64,000 bases of DNA from Streptomyces abyssalis (lineage in GTDB: Bacteria; Actinomycetota; Actinomycetes; Streptomycetales; Streptomycetaceae), in the NCBI RefSeq assembly GCF_001751365.1, contig NZ_LJGT01000041.1:242208-306207 (forward strand), read 5' to 3'. The notes under the pieces are model-generated. The model saw nothing but the letters and a program-made list of their open reading frames with translations, was not told where the DNA came from and ran no database searches. The position numbers were made by a program, and so were the translations under genes. Shown in pieces: positions 16,066 through 25,173 of this stretch. Numbering within the stretch: the stretch's first letter is position 1; the number at the start of each line of letters is the position of its first letter.

Positions 16066-19000
16066 GTGGACGACTACGCGGACAATGCGGGACGGCTGCT
16101 CGCCGACCGATACCGCTTGCCCCAACCCACTGCCGATTCGTACCAGTTGACGGAGTCGGTGGCCTACGACACGGCCAGCGGCCAGGAAGTGCTCGTCCGT
16201 CAGGTCCCGTTGCCCGAGGTCGTCGAGGCGGAGGTGCTGGGCGACGGCACCGGCGTGAGCGGCGCGGGTGACGGGTCCGCACAGGCAGGCGCCCTCCGTG
16301 GCTCGATAGGGCGTGCCACGCGCAGGCCCGCGGACCCGGTCGTACGGCGGGCGGTCGAGGCGGCCGTAGCAGCGGCCAACCTGCCCGACCACCCCAGGCT
16401 CGACCAGGTCTTCGACGTCTTCGTCGAGGGCGACGGGCTGTGGATCGTCAGCGAGCTGCTGCCCGCGACGCCTCTCGCGGCGCTGCTGTCGCACCAGACG
16501 CTGACCGCGCACAGGGCCGCGGAGGTCGCGGCAGATGTGCTGACCGCGCTGCGTGTGGTGCACGCCCACGGCTGGACCCACCGCAACGTCACTCCCCGCA
16601 CCGTGCTGATCTGCGACGACGGGCGGGCTCTGCTCACGGGGCTCGCGGTCGGTGCCGCCGAGGAGGCGCTGTGCGGCTACAGCCCGCACCCGGACTCCGG
16701 GCGGTTGGCGCTGCCGCCCAGCGGGAGCATTCCCGGGGAGGCGCGGCCCGGCGGCGGTTCCGGCGGTTCCGGCGGTTCCGGCGGTGGCCCGGGAGAGGGC
16801 GACGGGCCGTCGGACGCGCCCGAGGGGCCCGCTCCCGCACCGTGGTCGGACATCTCCCTGCCCGACGGCTTCGCCGCGCGGCGGGAGGACGAGCCGTACG
16901 GCCACCGGCCCGGCCCCTACGGCACCGGTGGTGGCCGTGGTCATGGGCAAGGTCACGAGCCGGGCCGTGGCGACGAGGCGGGCCGCGACTACGGAACGGG
17001 CGATCACCCGGGCTCCGGCAGAGGGCCGCGGGGCATCTTCGGCCTCCAGGGGCTGAGCCACGGCAACGGGGCGGCGGAGGAAGGGGACGAGCCCGTACGC
17101 CACGGGTACGAGACCGGCGGACGAAGCGGCCGCGGCCGTGCCATCGCCGCGTACCAGGCGGGTGCTCGGCGTGGTGCCGCGGCCCGGGCGCACAGCGCGG
17201 GCCCGGACGGCCGGGACGACCAGGAGGGCCAGGAGCAAGGGCGCCGGCCGGAGAGGCCGCAGCTCGACGAGGCCGCCGGGACGGCCGCGCGGGACGACTG
17301 GTGGAACCGCGCAGCGTCGACGCCCCCTGTGACCGGTCCGCACACCACTCCGGACGACTTCGTACGGTGGCTGCCGTCCGGGGAGGACGAGGTCACGCCG
17401 AGCGATCTGCCGGGTACGCGGGTGCCCAACAGCCTTCCGGTGAGGGCGACTTGGCGTCCCGCCGAGCCCGGGGGGCGGCCCGAGTCCGAGACGGAGCCGG
17501 GTGCGGGTCCCGGGGCGGGCCCGGAGTCCGGGCCGCGTCCGACGGCCGCCCGGCACACGAGTGGCGCGTTCACGGACGCGTTCACGAAGGCCCCGCACTC
17601 GCAGGAGCCGGACACCGACGACCCATACACCGAGGGCGCGTACGCCGACCCGTCCGCCGAGACCTCTTACGAAGACCCGTACACCGAAGACCCGTACACC
17701 GAAGACCCGTACACCGAAGACCCGTACACCGAAGACCCGTACACCGAAGACCCGTACACCGAAGACCCGTACACCGAAGACCCGTACACCGAAGACCCGT
17801 ACACCGAAGACCCGTACACCGAAGACCCGTACACCGAAGACCCGTACACCGAAGACCCGTACACCGAAGACCCGTACACCGAAGACCCGTACACCGAAGA
17901 CCCGTACACCGAAGACCCGTACACCGAAGACCCGTACACCGAAGACCCGTACACCGAAGACCCGTACACCGAAGACCCGTACACCGAAGACCCGTACACC
18001 GAAGACCCGTACACCGAAGACCCGTACACCGAAGACCCGTACACCGAAGACCCGTACACCGAAGACCCGTACACCGAAGACCCGTACACCGAAGACCCGT
18101 ACACCGAAGACCCGTACACCGAAGACCCGTACACCGAAGACCCGTACACCGAAGACCCGTACACCGAAGACCCGTACACCGAAGACCCGTACACCGAAGA
18201 CCCGTACACCGAAGACCCGTACACCGAAGACCCGTACACCGAAGACCCGTACACCGAAGACCCGTACACCGAAGACCCGTACACCGAAGACCCGTACACC
18301 GAAGACCCGTACACCGAAGACCCGTACACCGAAGACCCGTACACCGAAGACCCGTACACGGACGACCCCTACGACGACGCTCCGGAGGACCGCCCCTGGG
18401 GCGGCGAGGGCGCCGAGGAGTCAGGTGCGCCGGAAGGCTTCCACGGACCCACCACCGCGCTCGCCGCCGAGCGCGCACGGCAGGCTCGGATGACCGTCGT
18501 CGGAGCGGTCGGCGAGCGGTGGGCACCTGAGCAGGCCGGCCCGGTCCACCGGAACTGGCGGCTCCCCCCGCCGGTCGGCCCGGCCGCCGACCTGTGGGCG
18601 CTGGGTGTGCTGCTCTTCCGTGCGGTGCAGGGTCACGGGCCCTACCCCGAGGACGACGTCGCAGAGCTGGTCCAGATGGTGTGCGGCGAGCCGCCCGCCT
18701 TCGCCGAGGAGTGCGGCGCCCTGCGTCCCGTCGTCGAGTCGCTGCTGCGCCAGGACCCCACGGAGCGCCCCGACTTCGAGGAGCTGAGAGGCTGGCTGCG
18801 GTCGCTGGTGCGCTCCGCACCGGAGCCCGACGCCGGCTGGCACACGGTGTACGCCCCGTCCCTCGACCCGGGCGGTACGTCGGACCCGCGACGGCTGCCG
18901 ATACTGCGCCGCCGCGGCGAACTCGTACGCAGACGGAGGGCGGCCAGACGCGCGGCCCGCGCCGAACAGCGGCAAGAGAACAGACAACAGCAGCGTCAGC

Positions 19001-19971
19001 GGCGGCAGCACCGCAAGCAGAACCGTCCCCGGCAGCACCCGCCGCACCCGCTGCCGCCGCACCCGCTGCCGTCGCAGCACCGGCACGAGCCGTACGAGCA
19101 CGAGCCGTACACGCACCCGGCTCACGAGCAGCACCCGCACCCGCAGGACGTGCCGCTGCAGCAGCCCGCCGCCCCCGTACCGCCGAAGCCGCAGCCCGAA
19201 CCCGCCGCGCGCGATCAGGCCGCGCCCGTACGCCGGAAGAAGCAGCGGCAGGGTGCCCGCCCCCGCAGGCTGGGCGGCGTGCTGGTCGGGCTGGTGCTCG
19301 CGGGTCTGGTCGCCGCGATGATGTACGCGGTGTGGTTCATGCCGGAGAGCGACACGGCCGGTGCCCCGGGCCAGCAGCGCGGTTCGGTCGGCAGTGAGAG
19401 CCGCTCCCCGCAGCCCGGTGAGGACGGCGGGGGAGAGTCGCAGGGCGCCGGCGACGGCAAGGGAGGCGGCGGAGGCAGCGCGGAGAAGCCGCGGCCGTCC
19501 GCGCCCGCGGACAAGGCGCCGGAGGGTTACAAGCTCAGCCGGGACCCGGCCGGTTTCCAGGTCGCCGTACCGCAGGAGTGGAACCGGCGGTCGACGACCG
19601 GCCGCGGTCAGGTCCGCTACAACGGCGGCGACGTCGAGATGGTCGTCGTCAACGGCCGGGACAGCGTGGGGAAGTTCGGCAAGGACCCGATGACCTACCA
19701 GAGCGACGACGAGCCGGAACTGAACGCCTACCGCGCCTCGGACTGGGCGTCCACCTCCGGGCTGCGGCGGATCGACGTGGGCGAAACCGCCATGGCCGAG
19801 GGCACTTTCAGCTGGAAGGACGGCGGCCGGGACGTCTACGCACGCAACCGGGCGATGATCATCGACGGGCGCTACCACGTGCTGATGGTGATGGGCTCGG
19901 AGGGCAAGAAGCAGCAGATCGACCGGCACTTCGAGTCCGTGGCGGACACCTACCGGCCGACGGGCGGCTGA
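16066..19971 (+). CDS. Transmembrane pseudokinase with giant pentapeptide-repeat insertion
   Basis: 1301 residues. The N-lobe (about 10-215) resembles a PknB-type kinase, but the catalytic residues are lost: QEVLVRQVPL has no VAIK Lys, HRD reads HRN (172-174), and DFG is replaced by LTGLAVG. After a Pro/Gly/Arg-rich linker comes a 46-fold EDPYT array (536-765), then the kinase C-lobe resumes (GPAADLWALGVLLFRAVQGHGPYPEDD). A basic Gln/Arg-rich and His/Pro-rich stretch precedes one membrane helix (about 1066-1091) and an extracellular domain like that of the upstream kinase (EGYKLSRDPAGFQVAVPQEW on). It is probably a signalling scaffold or a receptor partner of the upstream kinase, not an enzyme. 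Start GTG 16066 follows GGAGGCGTC. Confidence 0.9.
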   Translation: MDDYADNAGRLLADRYRLPQPTADSYQLTESVAYDTASGQEVLVRQVPLPEVVEAEVLGDGTGVSGAGDGSAQAGALRGSIGRATRRPADPVVRRAVEAAVAAANLPDHPRLDQVFDVFVEGDGLWIVSELLPATPLAALLSHQTLTAHRAAEVAADVLTALRVVHAHGWTHRNVTPRTVLICDDGRALLTGLAVGAAEEALCGYSPHPDSGRLALPPSGSIPGEARPGGGSGGSGGSGGGPGEGDGPSDAPEGPAPAPWSDISLPDGFAARREDEPYGHRPGPYGTGGGRGHGQGHEPGRGDEAGRDYGTGDHPGSGRGPRGIFGLQGLSHGNGAAEEGDEPVRHGYETGGRSGRGRAIAAYQAGARRGAAARAHSAGPDGRDDQEGQEQGRRPERPQLDEAAGTAARDDWWNRAASTPPVTGPHTTPDDFVRWLPSGEDEVTPSDLPGTRVPNSLPVRATWRPAEPGGRPESETEPGAGPGAGPESGPRPTAARHTSGAFTDAFTKAPHSQEPDTDDPYTEGAYADPSAETSYEDPYTEDPYTEDPYTEDPYTEDPYTEDPYTEDPYTEDPYTEDPYTEDPYTEDPYTEDPYTEDPYTEDPYTEDPYTEDPYTEDPYTEDPYTEDPYTEDPYTEDPYTEDPYTEDPYTEDPYTEDPYTEDPYTEDPYTEDPYTEDPYTEDPYTEDPYTEDPYTEDPYTEDPYTEDPYTEDPYTEDPYTEDPYTEDPYTEDPYTEDPYTEDPYTEDPYTEDPYTEDPYTEDPYTDDPYDDAPEDRPWGGEGAEESGAPEGFHGPTTALAAERARQARMTVVGAVGERWAPEQAGPVHRNWRLPPPVGPAADLWALGVLLFRAVQGHGPYPEDDVAELVQMVCGEPPAFAEECGALRPVVESLLRQDPTERPDFEELRGWLRSLVRSAPEPDAGWHTVYAPSLDPGGTSDPRRLPILRRRGELVRRRRAARRAARAEQRQENRQQQRQRRQHRKQNRPRQHPPHPLPPHPLPSQHRHEPYEHEPYTHPAHEQHPHPQDVPLQQPAAPVPPKPQPEPAARDQAAPVRRKKQRQGARPRRLGGVLVGLVLAGLVAAMMYAVWFMPESDTAGAPGQQRGSVGSESRSPQPGEDGGGESQGAGDGKGGGGGSAEKPRPSAPADKAPEGYKLSRDPAGFQVAVPQEWNRRSTTGRGQVRYNGGDVEMVVVNGRDSVGKFGKDPMTYQSDDEPELNAYRASDWASTSGLRRIDVGETAMAEGTFSWKDGGRDVYARNRAMIIDGRYHVLMVMGSEGKKQQIDRHFESVADTYRPTGG
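17671..18360. repeat. 46 tandem copies of a 15-bp unit (EDPYT-encoding)
   Basis: The unit GAAGACCCGTACACC repeats 46 times without a single mismatch except the very last base (ACG for ACC). Encoded on the plus strand in frame it is Glu-Asp-Pro-Tyr-Thr. Fifteen is a multiple of three, so unit loss or gain keeps the host gene open. The absence of synonymous drift means a very recent expansion or constant homogenisation. The flanks hold degenerate relatives (DTDDPYTEGAYADP, TDDPYDDAPED), the likely seed. Confidence 0.98.
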
Positions 19972-20084
19972 ATTCCGCGCTGCGCGCCTGCCGCGGTCCG
20001 TCGCGCCAGCGTTCACTGGCAGATTCGGTGAAATTGGTTACCGTCGGGTATGCAGCGTGTTTCCGGGGTCGTAGTCTCTCCCGC

Positions 20085-21887
20085 ATGACGGACACGCAGG
20101 ACACCCGAGGCGGCCGGGCAAGCGGAGAAGACCGCCGGATCAGCGGCGACGCGACCGGCGGCAGCAACCCCGTGGCCGGGCCCGAGGGCAAGGCCGAGGC
20201 CGAGACCGCCGGCACGGCCGCCGGCAAGGCCGAGAGCAGTGGCGCGGCCGAAGCTGAGAGCAGCGTCGCGGTAAGGGCCACGGGCACGCCTGCCGGGGAC
20301 CACGCCGGAAACCCCGTGGCCCCCACCCCCTCGGGCGTGCGCACCGCCGCCGACGTCGTCACCGCAGAGCTCGTCGCGCAGCTCTGCGAGGGAGTGATAG
20401 GCACCGGCCGCACGTCCAGTCACACGCCTTTCACGGGGAAGAAGCTGGCCGAACTGCCGGAGTCCACACCGGAGGACGTCGCCTTCGCCTTCCACCGTGC
20501 GCGCGAGGCGCAGCGCGCGTGGGCGGCCACGCCCGTACGGGAGCGCGCCGCAGTCCTGCTGCGCTTCCACGACCTGGTGCTGCGGCGGCAGAACGAGGTG
20601 CTGGACCTGATCCAGCTCGAGACCGGCAAGACCCGGCTGCACGCGCACGAGGAAGTGCAGGCGGTGGCCGTCGCAGCCCGCCACTACGGACGCCGTGCCC
20701 CCGCCTATCTGCGTCCCAAGCGGCACATGGGAGCGTTCCCCGTGCTGACGAAGGTGGCCGAGAACCTTCACCCCCGCGGCGTCGTCGGGCAGATCGCGCC
20801 GTGGAACTACCCCCTCGAACTCTCCGTCGGCGACGCGCTTCCCGCTTTCGTCTCGGGCAACGCGGTCGTGATGAAGCCCGACACCGAGACGGCGCTGACC
20901 GCGCTGTGGGCGCGCAGGCTGCTCATCGAGGCCGGACTGCCGAAGAACGTGTGGCAGGTCGTCATCGGCGAGGGTCACGTGATCGGTCCGGCGGTCGTCC
21001 AGCGCGGCGACTACGTCTCCTTCACCGGCTCCACCAGGACCGGCCGCGGCGTCGCGCAGATCGCCGCCGAGCGGCTCGTAGGCGCTTCGCTCGAACTCGG
21101 CGGCAAGAACGCCATGATCGTGCTGCCGGACGCCGACCTGGACAAGGCCGCGGCGGGTGCGGTGCGCGGTGCGTTCTCCTCCGCGGGCCAGTTGTGCATC
21201 TCGATCGAGCGGCTGTACGTGCACGAGTCGGTCGCGAACGCGTTCGTGGAGCGCTTCGTCGCCCGTACGAAGAAGCTGCGGCTCGGCTCGGCGCTCGCGT
21301 ACGGCGCCGACATGGGTTCCCTCGTCTCGCAGAAGCAGCTGGACAACGTCACCCGCCACGTCGGGGAAGCGGTCGCCGAGGGCGCGAAGGTGCTCGCGGG
21401 CGGGCGCGCACGGCCGGACGTCGGGCCGCTCTTCCACGAGCCGACCATCCTTGAGGGAGTCGAGTCGCCCATGGCCGTGTGCACCGAGGAGACCTTCGGG
21501 CCGGTCGTCTCCGTCTACCGGTACGCGGACGTGGACGAGGCGGTCGAGCTCGCCAACGCGACGTCTTACGGCCTGAATTCGAGCGTGTGGGGCCGCAACG
21601 GCCGCCAGGCGCGCGAGGTCGCGGCGCGGCTGCGCAGCGGAACCGTCAACGTCAACGAGGGGTACGCCGCGGCGTACGGCAGCGTGCAGGCCCCGATGGG
21701 CGGCATGGGCGACTCGGGCATCGGCAGGCGGCACGGCAGGGAGGGCATCCTCAAGTTCACCGAGCCGCAGACCGTGGCGCACCAGCGTGTGCTGCCGATG
21801 GCGCCCTCCTTCGGCATGGACGACGCGAAGTACGCCAAGTTCATGAGCTTTTCCCTCAAGGCGCTGAAGGCGCTGCGCTTCCGCTGA
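20085..21887 (+). CDS. gabD: Succinate-semialdehyde dehydrogenase (NAD(P)+) family
   Basis: 600 residues: an aldehyde dehydrogenase of about 510 residues with an 80- to 90-residue Ala/Glu/Gly-rich N-terminal extension. Seen are VGQIAPWNYPLEL, the cofactor motif SFTGSTRTGRGVAQ, the general base Glu in LELGGKNAM and the catalytic Cys in SAGQLCISIERLYV. The family oxidises succinate semialdehyde to succinate (GABA shunt); other aldehydes are possible. Start ATG 20085 has no ribosome site and follows TAGTCT closely, suggesting a leaderless message. It is placed before the GMC oxidoreductase, in the order known from S. coelicolor. Confidence 0.92.
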   Translation: MTDTQDTRGGRASGEDRRISGDATGGSNPVAGPEGKAEAETAGTAAGKAESSGAAEAESSVAVRATGTPAGDHAGNPVAPTPSGVRTAADVVTAELVAQLCEGVIGTGRTSSHTPFTGKKLAELPESTPEDVAFAFHRAREAQRAWAATPVRERAAVLLRFHDLVLRRQNEVLDLIQLETGKTRLHAHEEVQAVAVAARHYGRRAPAYLRPKRHMGAFPVLTKVAENLHPRGVVGQIAPWNYPLELSVGDALPAFVSGNAVVMKPDTETALTALWARRLLIEAGLPKNVWQVVIGEGHVIGPAVVQRGDYVSFTGSTRTGRGVAQIAAERLVGASLELGGKNAMIVLPDADLDKAAAGAVRGAFSSAGQLCISIERLYVHESVANAFVERFVARTKKLRLGSALAYGADMGSLVSQKQLDNVTRHVGEAVAEGAKVLAGGRARPDVGPLFHEPTILEGVESPMAVCTEETFGPVVSVYRYADVDEAVELANATSYGLNSSVWGRNGRQAREVAARLRSGTVNVNEGYAAAYGSVQAPMGGMGDSGIGRRHGREGILKFTEPQTVAHQRVLPMAPSFGMDDAKYAKFMSFSLKALKALRFR

Positions 21888-22005
21888 CGCGTCGCTTCAC
21901 GTCGCGTCCGCCGCCGCGAACCCGACCCCGTACGCCCGAGACCCGTCCCCGACGCCGATCCGTACAACCGATCCCGAGCCGCACCACTCGCACCGGAGGC
22001 CCACC

Positions 22006-23868
22006 GTGTCCGAGGAGAACTCCGCCCAGAACGAGGGCGGTTCGTACGACTACGACGTGATTGTCATCGGTTCCGGCTTCGGCGGTTCCGTCTCCGCTCT
22101 CCGTCTCACGGAGAAGGGTTACAGCGTCGGAGTGCTGGAGGCCGGACGCCGCTTCACGCGCGAGACCCTGCCCAGGAACTCCTGGGACACGAAGAACTAC
22201 ATATGGGCGCCCGCGCTGGGCCTCTACGGCATCCAGCGCATCCACGTCCTCAGCAATGTCATGATCCTGGCAGGCGCGGGCGTCGGCGGCGGTTCGCTGA
22301 ACTACGCCAACACCCTCTACGTGCCGCCGAAGGCCTTCTTCCAGGACCGCCAGTGGGGCCACATCACCGACTGGCAGGAGGAGTTGAAGCCCTTCTACGA
22401 CCAGGCGCAGCGCATGCTCGGCGTACGCCTCAACCCGACGATGACGCCGTCGGACGAGCATCTGAAGACGACAGCCGAGCGGATGGGCGTCGGGGACACA
22501 TTCCATCTGGCGCCCGTCGGCGTCTTCTTCGGCGACGGCAAGGACGCGGACGGCAAGACCGAGGCCGAGCCGGGCGGCGAGGTGGCCGACCCGTACTTCG
22601 GCGGAGCGGGCCCCTCGCGCAGGGCGTGCGCGGAGTGCGGCGAGTGCATGACGGGCTGCCGGCACGGCGCGAAGAACACACTCAACGAGAACTATCTCCA
22701 CCTCGCCCAGCAGGCGGGCGCGGTGGTCCGTCCGATGACGACCGTGCGCGAGGTGGAGGAACTTCCCGGCGGGGAGGGCTTCGCGGTCACCACCGTCGCG
22801 ACGGACAAGCAGAAGGGCCCACGCACGGTGCTGCGCGCCCGCAAGGTCGTCGTCGCGGCCGGCACGTACGGGACGCAGACCCTGCTGCACCGCATGCGCG
22901 ACAACGGCACGCTGCCCCGGATGTCCGGACGTCTCGGCGAGCTGACACGTACCAACTCCGAGGCCCTGGTGGGCGCTCAGACGATCCCCCGCCGCTACCG
23001 CAAGAAGTGGAAGGACGGCCGGAATCTCGACTTCACACGAGGCGTGGCCATCACCTCCTCCATCCACCCCGACGAGCACACGCACATCGAGCCCGTCCGT
23101 TACGGCAGGCGCTCGAACGCGATGAGCGCACTGACCACCCTCCAGGTCAACCACGAGACCAAGCTGCCCAAACTGCTGGGGCACCTGGTCACCTGCCTGC
23201 GCCACCCGAATCTGTTCATCCGGTCGCTCTCCGGGCGCAAGTGGTCGGAGCGGATCATCATCGGTCTGGTGATGCAGACGCACGACAACTCCCTGACCAC
23301 GTACAGGAAGCAGAAGGGACTCGGGAAGGGCCTGCTCACCGCCCGCCAGGGGCACGGTGCGCCCAACCCGGCCTACATTCCCGAGGGTGCCGAGGCGGCA
23401 CGGATACTCGCCGACGAGATCAACGGCTTCCCGGGCACCAACCTGGGTGAGCTGATGGGCATGCCGCTCACCGCGCACTTCCTCGGCGGCTGTCCGATCG
23501 GCGCCGACGCGGACAGCGGCGTGATCGACCCGTACCACCGGCTCTACGGGCACCCGGGCATCTCGGTCGTGGACGGCTCCGCCGTCTCCGCGAACCTGGG
23601 TGTCAACCCCGCCCTCACCATCACGGCGCAGGCCGAGCGTGCGATGTCGCTGTGGCCGAACAAGGGCGAGGAGGACGCGCGGCCGGAGCAGGGCTCGGCG
23701 TATGTGCGGATGGCACCTGTCGCGCCGCGCGAACCGGCGGTCCCGGAGAGCGCGTTCGGGGCGCTGCGCCTGACGATGCTGCCCGTGCCGGAGGTGCCGC
23801 GTGCGGGCACTGCCGCCCGGGGGGCGGAGAAGCCGGAGGCGGCGCGCGAGAGCGCGGACGTGGAGTAG
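22006..23868 (+). CDS. GMC oxidoreductase, cholesterol-oxidase (ChoD) type
   Basis: 620 residues. The FAD motif VIGSGFGGSVSALRLTEKGYS is near the N-terminus, the GMC signature is in AGAGVGGGSLNYAN, and the C-terminal VSANLGVNPALTITAQAER closes the FAD site. A Cys-rich stretch ACAECGECMTGCRHGAKN (about 205-222) is typical of the ChoD/Rv3409c group rather than of classical secreted cholesterol oxidases; no signal peptide is visible. By synteny it equals choD of M. tuberculosis, where steroid oxidation is doubted, so the substrate is open. Start GTG 22006 with CGGAGG upstream. Confidence 0.9.
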   Translation: MSEENSAQNEGGSYDYDVIVIGSGFGGSVSALRLTEKGYSVGVLEAGRRFTRETLPRNSWDTKNYIWAPALGLYGIQRIHVLSNVMILAGAGVGGGSLNYANTLYVPPKAFFQDRQWGHITDWQEELKPFYDQAQRMLGVRLNPTMTPSDEHLKTTAERMGVGDTFHLAPVGVFFGDGKDADGKTEAEPGGEVADPYFGGAGPSRRACAECGECMTGCRHGAKNTLNENYLHLAQQAGAVVRPMTTVREVEELPGGEGFAVTTVATDKQKGPRTVLRARKVVVAAGTYGTQTLLHRMRDNGTLPRMSGRLGELTRTNSEALVGAQTIPRRYRKKWKDGRNLDFTRGVAITSSIHPDEHTHIEPVRYGRRSNAMSALTTLQVNHETKLPKLLGHLVTCLRHPNLFIRSLSGRKWSERIIIGLVMQTHDNSLTTYRKQKGLGKGLLTARQGHGAPNPAYIPEGAEAARILADEINGFPGTNLGELMGMPLTAHFLGGCPIGADADSGVIDPYHRLYGHPGISVVDGSAVSANLGVNPALTITAQAERAMSLWPNKGEEDARPEQGSAYVRMAPVAPREPAVPESAFGALRLTMLPVPEVPRAGTAARGAEKPEAARESADVE

Positions 23869-23890
23869 GGCGCACCGTCCAGCCGTCCAG

Positions 23891-23924
23891 CCGCCCGGCA
23901 GCCTCCGAAGGGGCCGCCGGGCGG
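23891..23924 (+). terminator. Terminator after the GMC oxidoreductase
   Basis: CCGCCCGGC (23891-23899) pairs with GCCGGGCGG (23916-23924) 23 bases after the stop codon. Confidence 0.65.
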
Positions 23925-24008
23925 CGGCAGTTGTCCGGTGCGTCGGCGTCCGCGATGGGTGGGTCCGGGACTCGGGCGTCCGGGGCATGTGTGTCCACGG
24001 CGTGCGAA

Positions 24009-24053
24009 GGGCCCCGCGGAGCCGGCCGGGTGGTGGACGGCGCCGCGGGGCCC
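24009..24053. terminator. Second hairpin in the convergent gap
   Basis: An 11-bp perfect stem GGGCCCCGCGG (24009-24019) with CCGCGGGGCCC (24043-24053). It sits in the 752-bp gap between the convergent oxidoreductase and chorismate mutase genes, where I see no gene, and may stop transcription from either side. Confidence 0.5.
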
Positions 24054-24333
24054 TCGGCGTTCAGCACGGGCGTCAGGGCAGCGCCCGTGCTGACGGAGCG
24101 GCACCGGGGGGTAGTGCCGCCTAGCCGTCCCGAATCGCGGCAGCACGCTGCAGCGCCGGTCAACGGCTGGGTCCTGAACGGGGGTTCGTGTGCATCGTGC
24201 TGGATGTGCCGACGGCGCGCAAGGCGTCGGGAGCACTCGGTCACGGCATCCGTACCGCCTGGCCGGAACTTTTACCGGCGGCCGACAATCTCCCGAGAAT
24301 CCCCCTGACCGGTGAGGCCGCGATCCGCGGAGC

Positions 24334-24386
24334 GGCCGGTCCAGGGCGTCCCCGGGACCGGCCACTCTCTCCCCGTACGGGGAGAG
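24334..24386. repeat. Tandem hairpins including a 20-bp perfect palindrome
   Basis: First hairpin: GGCCGGTCC (24334-24342) with GGACCGGCC (24355-24363). Three bases later a perfect 20-bp palindrome CTCTCCCCGTACGGGGAGAG (24367-24386). Around them lie copies of CTGACCGGT (24304 and 24411), the second forming the palindrome TGACCGGTCA. The dense symmetry lies in a gene-free region; it could be a terminator pair, a protein-binding site or a small RNA. Confidence 0.55.
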
Positions 24387-24620
24387 TTGGTGACCGGGCT
24401 GCTGTCCCCTGCTGACCGGTCACACGCGCCGGAGCGAGGTCCCACGACACTTCCGCCTCCGCCCACGGGGAGGAACGGGCGTCTCATCGCTGCGATGGCG
24501 CGGCCCCGAACCACCGGACGTCCGGCGGGCATCGAGGTCACAGAGACCAACGAACCGCCTCACGGGGCGGTCACGCACCGTACGGGTGACCGCCGCGTGC
24601 CGGGGTTTCCAGGCCGGGTT

Positions 24621-24941
24621 TCACAACTGCCCCCGGCACAGCGCCAGAAGAGTCATCGCGAGCTGCGTGCCGGGCCTGCCCAGCTCGCCCCGGTAGCGGT
24701 CGAGGATCTCCATCTCGCGGGCCAGTTCCACGCGCCGCCCTCCGGCCTCGACACGTGCCCGCTGGATGCCGGCGGAGACCGTCCTGCGCTCCTGGACGAG
24801 CGCGATGATGCGGCCGTCCAGCTCGTCGATGCGGGAGCGCGCGGCGGCGGTCGCCCCCGCCGTGGCGTCCCCGGACTCCCCGTCCTCGCCCGTGCCCGGG
24901 GTTGCCGGCCGTGGGGTGGTCCTTGCGGTTTCGGTGCTCAT
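24621..24941 (-). CDS. Chorismate mutase (AroQ class)
   Basis: 106 residues: a Thr/Ala/Gly-rich N-terminal 32 residues and then an AroQ helical bundle (RSRIDELDGRIIALVQERR, VSAGIQRARVEAGGRRVE, MEILDRYRGELG, LAMTLLALCRGQL). It converts chorismate to prephenate, the entry to Phe and Tyr. The conserved Arg, Asp, Arg and Glu positions of the family are recognisable. The gene is preceded by a leader peptide rich in aromatic codons and a strong terminator (see 25026-25166), so it appears controlled by attenuation. It is divergent from guaA, an order known in Streptomyces. Confidence 0.92.
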   Translation of the reverse strand: MSTETARTTPRPATPGTGEDGESGDATAGATAAARSRIDELDGRIIALVQERRTVSAGIQRARVEAGGRRVELAREMEILDRYRGELGRPGTQLAMTLLALCRGQL

Positions 24942-25025
24942 GGTCTTCCGTCTCCTCCTGGTGGCTCGTGCCGTGCTCGTACCGGCGGCGGAGCCCGGGA
25001 CCTCGCGGCCCGGGGGAGCGGAAAC

Positions 25026-25079
25026 GACAAGCGCCCCGGGGCCTTGATCGGCCCGGGGGCGCCCGGTAAGTCGCTTGTC
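25026..25079 (-). terminator. Attenuator terminator upstream of chorismate mutase
   Basis: On the minus strand GACAAGCG (25079-25072) pairs with CGCTTGTC (25033-25026), closing an inner stem of 13 positions with one mismatch (GGCGCCCCCGGG type arms 25062-25050 and 25043-25031). A GTTT run follows. It starts 6 bases after the leader peptide stop and lies 84 bases before the gene, where an attenuator belongs. The hairpin loop side can also pair with the leader segment CGGCCCG (see findings). Confidence 0.8.
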
Positions 25080-25085
25080 AGTGGA

Positions 25086-25166
25086 TCAAGCAGCTCGACC
25101 ATGGCAGCCGGACGGGCCGGTGCCATAGGTAAACCAGAAGCTGGTCGTGACGGGCTGCTCGAACAT
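25086..25166 (-). CDS. Leader peptide with aromatic control codons
   Basis: A 26-residue reading frame (ATG 25166, TGA 25086) beginning MFEQPVTTSFWFTYG and ending CHGRAA. Five of its first 14 residues are aromatic (Phe 2, 10, 12, Trp 11, Tyr 14), with the FWFTY cluster next to a hairpin-forming segment, as in Phe/Trp/Tyr attenuation leaders. No ribosome site is seen; CATACT lies 7 bases before the ATG and TTGGCC 17 bases further up (25197-25202), so the message is probably leaderless. It precedes chorismate mutase by 144 bp. Confidence 0.75.
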   Translation of the reverse strand: MFEQPVTTSFWFTYGTGPSGCHGRAA

Positions 25167-25173
25167 GCCCGTC

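Noticed and set aside
17671..18360. CRISPR array
   Set aside because: There are no spacers; the 15-bp units are contiguous and encode a pentapeptide in frame.
17667..18820. Long open frames on the other strands and frames across the repeat array (VYGSS, RCTGL and PKTRT repeats)
   Set aside because: A 15-bp repeat without stop codons stays open in several frames by itself; only the plus frame of the pseudokinase continues into real domains on both sides.
23869..24620. A small gene in the convergent gap after the GMC oxidoreductase
   Set aside because: No frame has a ribosome site or plausible composition; the stretch is filled with hairpins.
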